From Hyphomicrobium sp. (GTDB taxonomy: Bacteria; Pseudomonadota; Alphaproteobacteria; Rhizobiales; Hyphomicrobiaceae), in assembly GCA_017512425.1 (NCBI GenBank), contig JAFWGI010000012.1, positions 310,001 to 374,000 of the forward strand: 64,000 bases of DNA. The letters are read 5' to 3'. Within the stretch, counting starts at the first letter, position 1. Every line of letters begins with the position of its first letter. A model generated the notes under the pieces. The model saw only the letters and a program-made list of their open reading frames with translations. It did no database searches and was not told the origin of the DNA. A program made the position numbers and the translations under genes. Shown piece after piece: positions 62,668-64,000 of the stretch.

Positions 62668-63543
62668 TCACTCGATCGGAATGACATCGACGCCGACGCT
62701 GACATCGTGATCGCCGCCGCCAAGCAGCACGCCGCTGATCGGGCTGATGTCATCGTAGTCGCGGCCGTAGGCGATTGTGATGTGCTCATCAGAGACGACG
62801 ATGCCATTCGTCGGATCGAGATCGGTCCAGCCAAATTCCGGCGACCACACAGAGATCCAGGCATGCGACGCGTCGGCGCCCTGCAGACGCGGCTGGCCGG
62901 GCGGCGGATGCGTCAGAATATAGCCGCTGACATAGCGCGCCGGTACCCGCATTGCGCGGAGGCAGGCGAGCGCCAGATGCGCGAAGTCCTGGCAGACGCC
63001 ACGGCGTTCGCGCAACACGACGCTAATCGGCGTCGAAAGGTCCGTCGCCGTATTGTCGAATTTGAATTCCGCAAAGATGCGGTTGCTGAGCGCAATGGCT
63101 GCGTCGAGCACGGGACGTCCTGGCGTGAAGGAAACTCTAGCGTAATCGGCAATTTCGCGCGTTGCCGTCGTCAGCCGCGAGGCGCAGCGATACAGAATGA
63201 CGTCGAGCGGCAGGCCATTTGCGCCGCGTTGAAAGTGCGCGTCGAGGTCGTCCCACGGCGTCGTCGATAGCGGATCGATGTCGGCAGCCGGGTGCGTCTC
63301 GATCGTCGTGCGGGCGTGGATGACGAGTTCCTTGTGCGGCCGCTCGATATCGAGGATCAGCACCGTGTTGCCAAGCGCGTCGACGCCGTCGTAGCGCAAA
63401 GCCGGCGCCGGTTCGACGATCAGGCTGTGATTGCGAATGGTTTGGCGTGCCACCGGCCGCGGCGACATGTGGATCAAATGCTGCGATTGAATGACGGGAT
63501 GCGTGTAGCGGTAATGCGTTTTGTGGCTGACATCGAAGATCAT
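62668..63543 (-). CDS. transglutaminase-like protein
   Basis: A 291-residue protein: bacterial transglutaminase N-terminal region (~1-85) and a transglutaminase-like core with Cys in RRGVCQDFAHL, His in DASHAWISVW and Asp in GWTDLDPTNG. Such proteins are usually encoded with alpha-E and circularly permuted ATP-grasp proteins. Overlaps the next gene (ATGA). Confidence 0.9.
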   Translation of the reverse strand: MIFDVSHKTHYRYTHPVIQSQHLIHMSPRPVARQTIRNHSLIVEPAPALRYDGVDALGNTVLILDIERPHKELVIHARTTIETHPAADIDPLSTTPWDDLDAHFQRGANGLPLDVILYRCASRLTTATREIADYARVSFTPGRPVLDAAIALSNRIFAEFKFDNTATDLSTPISVVLRERRGVCQDFAHLALACLRAMRVPARYVSGYILTHPPPGQPRLQGADASHAWISVWSPEFGWTDLDPTNGIVVSDEHITIAYGRDYDDISPISGVLLGGGDHDVSVGVDVIPIE

Positions 63544-64000
63544 TGCGATGTCTCGCTGTTGCGCGTGTGGACGCGCTGCGGCGCATCTTGCGTCAGATTG
63601 AAATAATGCCGCGCAAGAGCATTGGAGAGCTCAGGCAGCAACGTCAATTGTTCGTCCATAAGCCGTTGCAGCGCCGTACCGTTCGGCTCACGCGCGATGC
63701 TTTCGATATCGGCCAGGCGGATCGAGGTCAGCGCGGACAGGAGGAGGCGGCGGTCTTCCGACAGACTGACGCCCTGCTTGGCGTCCGGCAGCGTTTCCAT
63801 GTGTTTGGAAATCGCCGCCAGCTGATAGGCGAGGCTGCGCGGGTTGGCCTCGTCGAGCAGCAGAAGGTCGAGCACGAGCGCCAGTATAGGATCGAGGCGG
63901 TACCGCGAGCGGTACGTGATGAAGCTGTCTGCCAGTTCGAGCAACAGCAGCAGGCTGCTCTGTTCTTCTTCCGGCTCCGGCGGCACGGGAATAAACAGCG
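63540..64000 (-). CDS. alpha-E domain protein (DUF403), partial
   Basis: The C-terminal ~153 residues are present, read to the window edge with the frame still open; the 5' end lies beyond 64000. Segments LELADSFITYRSRY, LDPILALVLDLLLLDEANPRSLAYQL match the helical alpha-E domain. It may be a separate gene or the end of a fused ATP-grasp/alpha-E protein. Coupled to the transglutaminase gene; thought to act in peptide or polymer formation, not proven. Confidence 0.82.
   Translation of the reverse strand, partial: LFIPVPPEPEEEQSSLLLLLELADSFITYRSRYRLDPILALVLDLLLLDEANPRSLAYQLAAISKHMETLPDAKQGVSLSEDRRLLLSALTSIRLADIESIAREPNGTALQRLMDEQLTLLPELSNALARHYFNLTQDAPQRVHTRNSETSQ

Overview
The window reads as one stretch of a high-GC chromosome from a methylotrophic alphaproteobacterium, most likely Hyphomicrobiales and closest in content to Hyphomicrobium or Methylorubrum. 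Three things point there: a large set of tetrahydromethanopterin (H4MPT) and methanofuran-type C1 genes (fae, mtdB, mch, beta-RFAP synthase, MfnB/E/F-like and MfnD-like proteins, a dihydromethanopterin reductase-like flavoprotein), a complete pqqABCDE operon for the cofactor of methanol dehydrogenase, and mitochondrial-type traits such as an NDUFS4-like complex I subunit. No phage or insertion sequence was recognised; the layout is that of an ordinary core chromosome, with compact operons and many 1-4 nt gene overlaps.

Layout. 1-1628: end of an ABC importer operon of unknown substrate. 1669-8383: methanofuran/H4MPT cofactor biosynthesis genes, a METTL25-like methyltransferase, a His-rich PepSY protein, MfnF and a HisA-like barrel. 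8584-15372 (minus strand): mptG, mtdB, an MfnD-like ATP-grasp protein, mch, mptN-like, citG-like, fae. 15538-16413: carbinolamine dehydratase and folK. 16499-20550 (minus): cytochrome c and pqqABCDE. 21202-29919: sulfur assimilation (cysJ, cysI, two TauE/SafE-type permeases, cysN, cysD, cysH). 30081-37869: housekeeping genes and two tRNAs (Pro-TGG, Arg-TCT). 37993-47018: a gamma-glutamylamide / N-substituted glutamate cluster (amino acid permease, XRE-cupin regulator, gmaS/glnT, mgsABC/glxBCD, a PuuB-like FAD oxidase, a RidA protein). 47104-52579: a lipase-like membrane protein, small secreted proteins and a two-component system. 52687-62540 (minus): a guanidine operon headed by a guanidine-I riboswitch (ABC importer, two DUF1989 proteins, a urea/guanidine carboxylase, allophanate hydrolase). 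62668-64000: transglutaminase-like and alpha-E proteins.

How the parts fit. Formaldehyde made by PQQ-dependent methanol oxidation would be captured by Fae on H4MPT, oxidised by MtdB and Mch, and passed to a formyltransferase complex that needs methanofuran; that complex and the formate dehydrogenases lie outside the window. Sulfate is reduced through APS: CysH carries the Fe-S cysteines of an APS reductase, and CysN ends in a remnant of an APS kinase. Two nitrogen-source modules follow, one for an amine through gamma-glutamylation and one for guanidine through carboxylation.

The most interesting points are: the amine cluster, which has the N-methylglutamate synthase genes but only a single-chain FAD oxidase and RidA where an N-methylglutamate dehydrogenase might be expected; the guanidine-I riboswitch, which redefines the neighbouring 'urea carboxylase' operon; the vestigial APS kinase tail of CysN; and a two-part G-rich repeat lying inside three operons, which in two of them supplies the ribosome binding site and in one also the first codons of the next gene.
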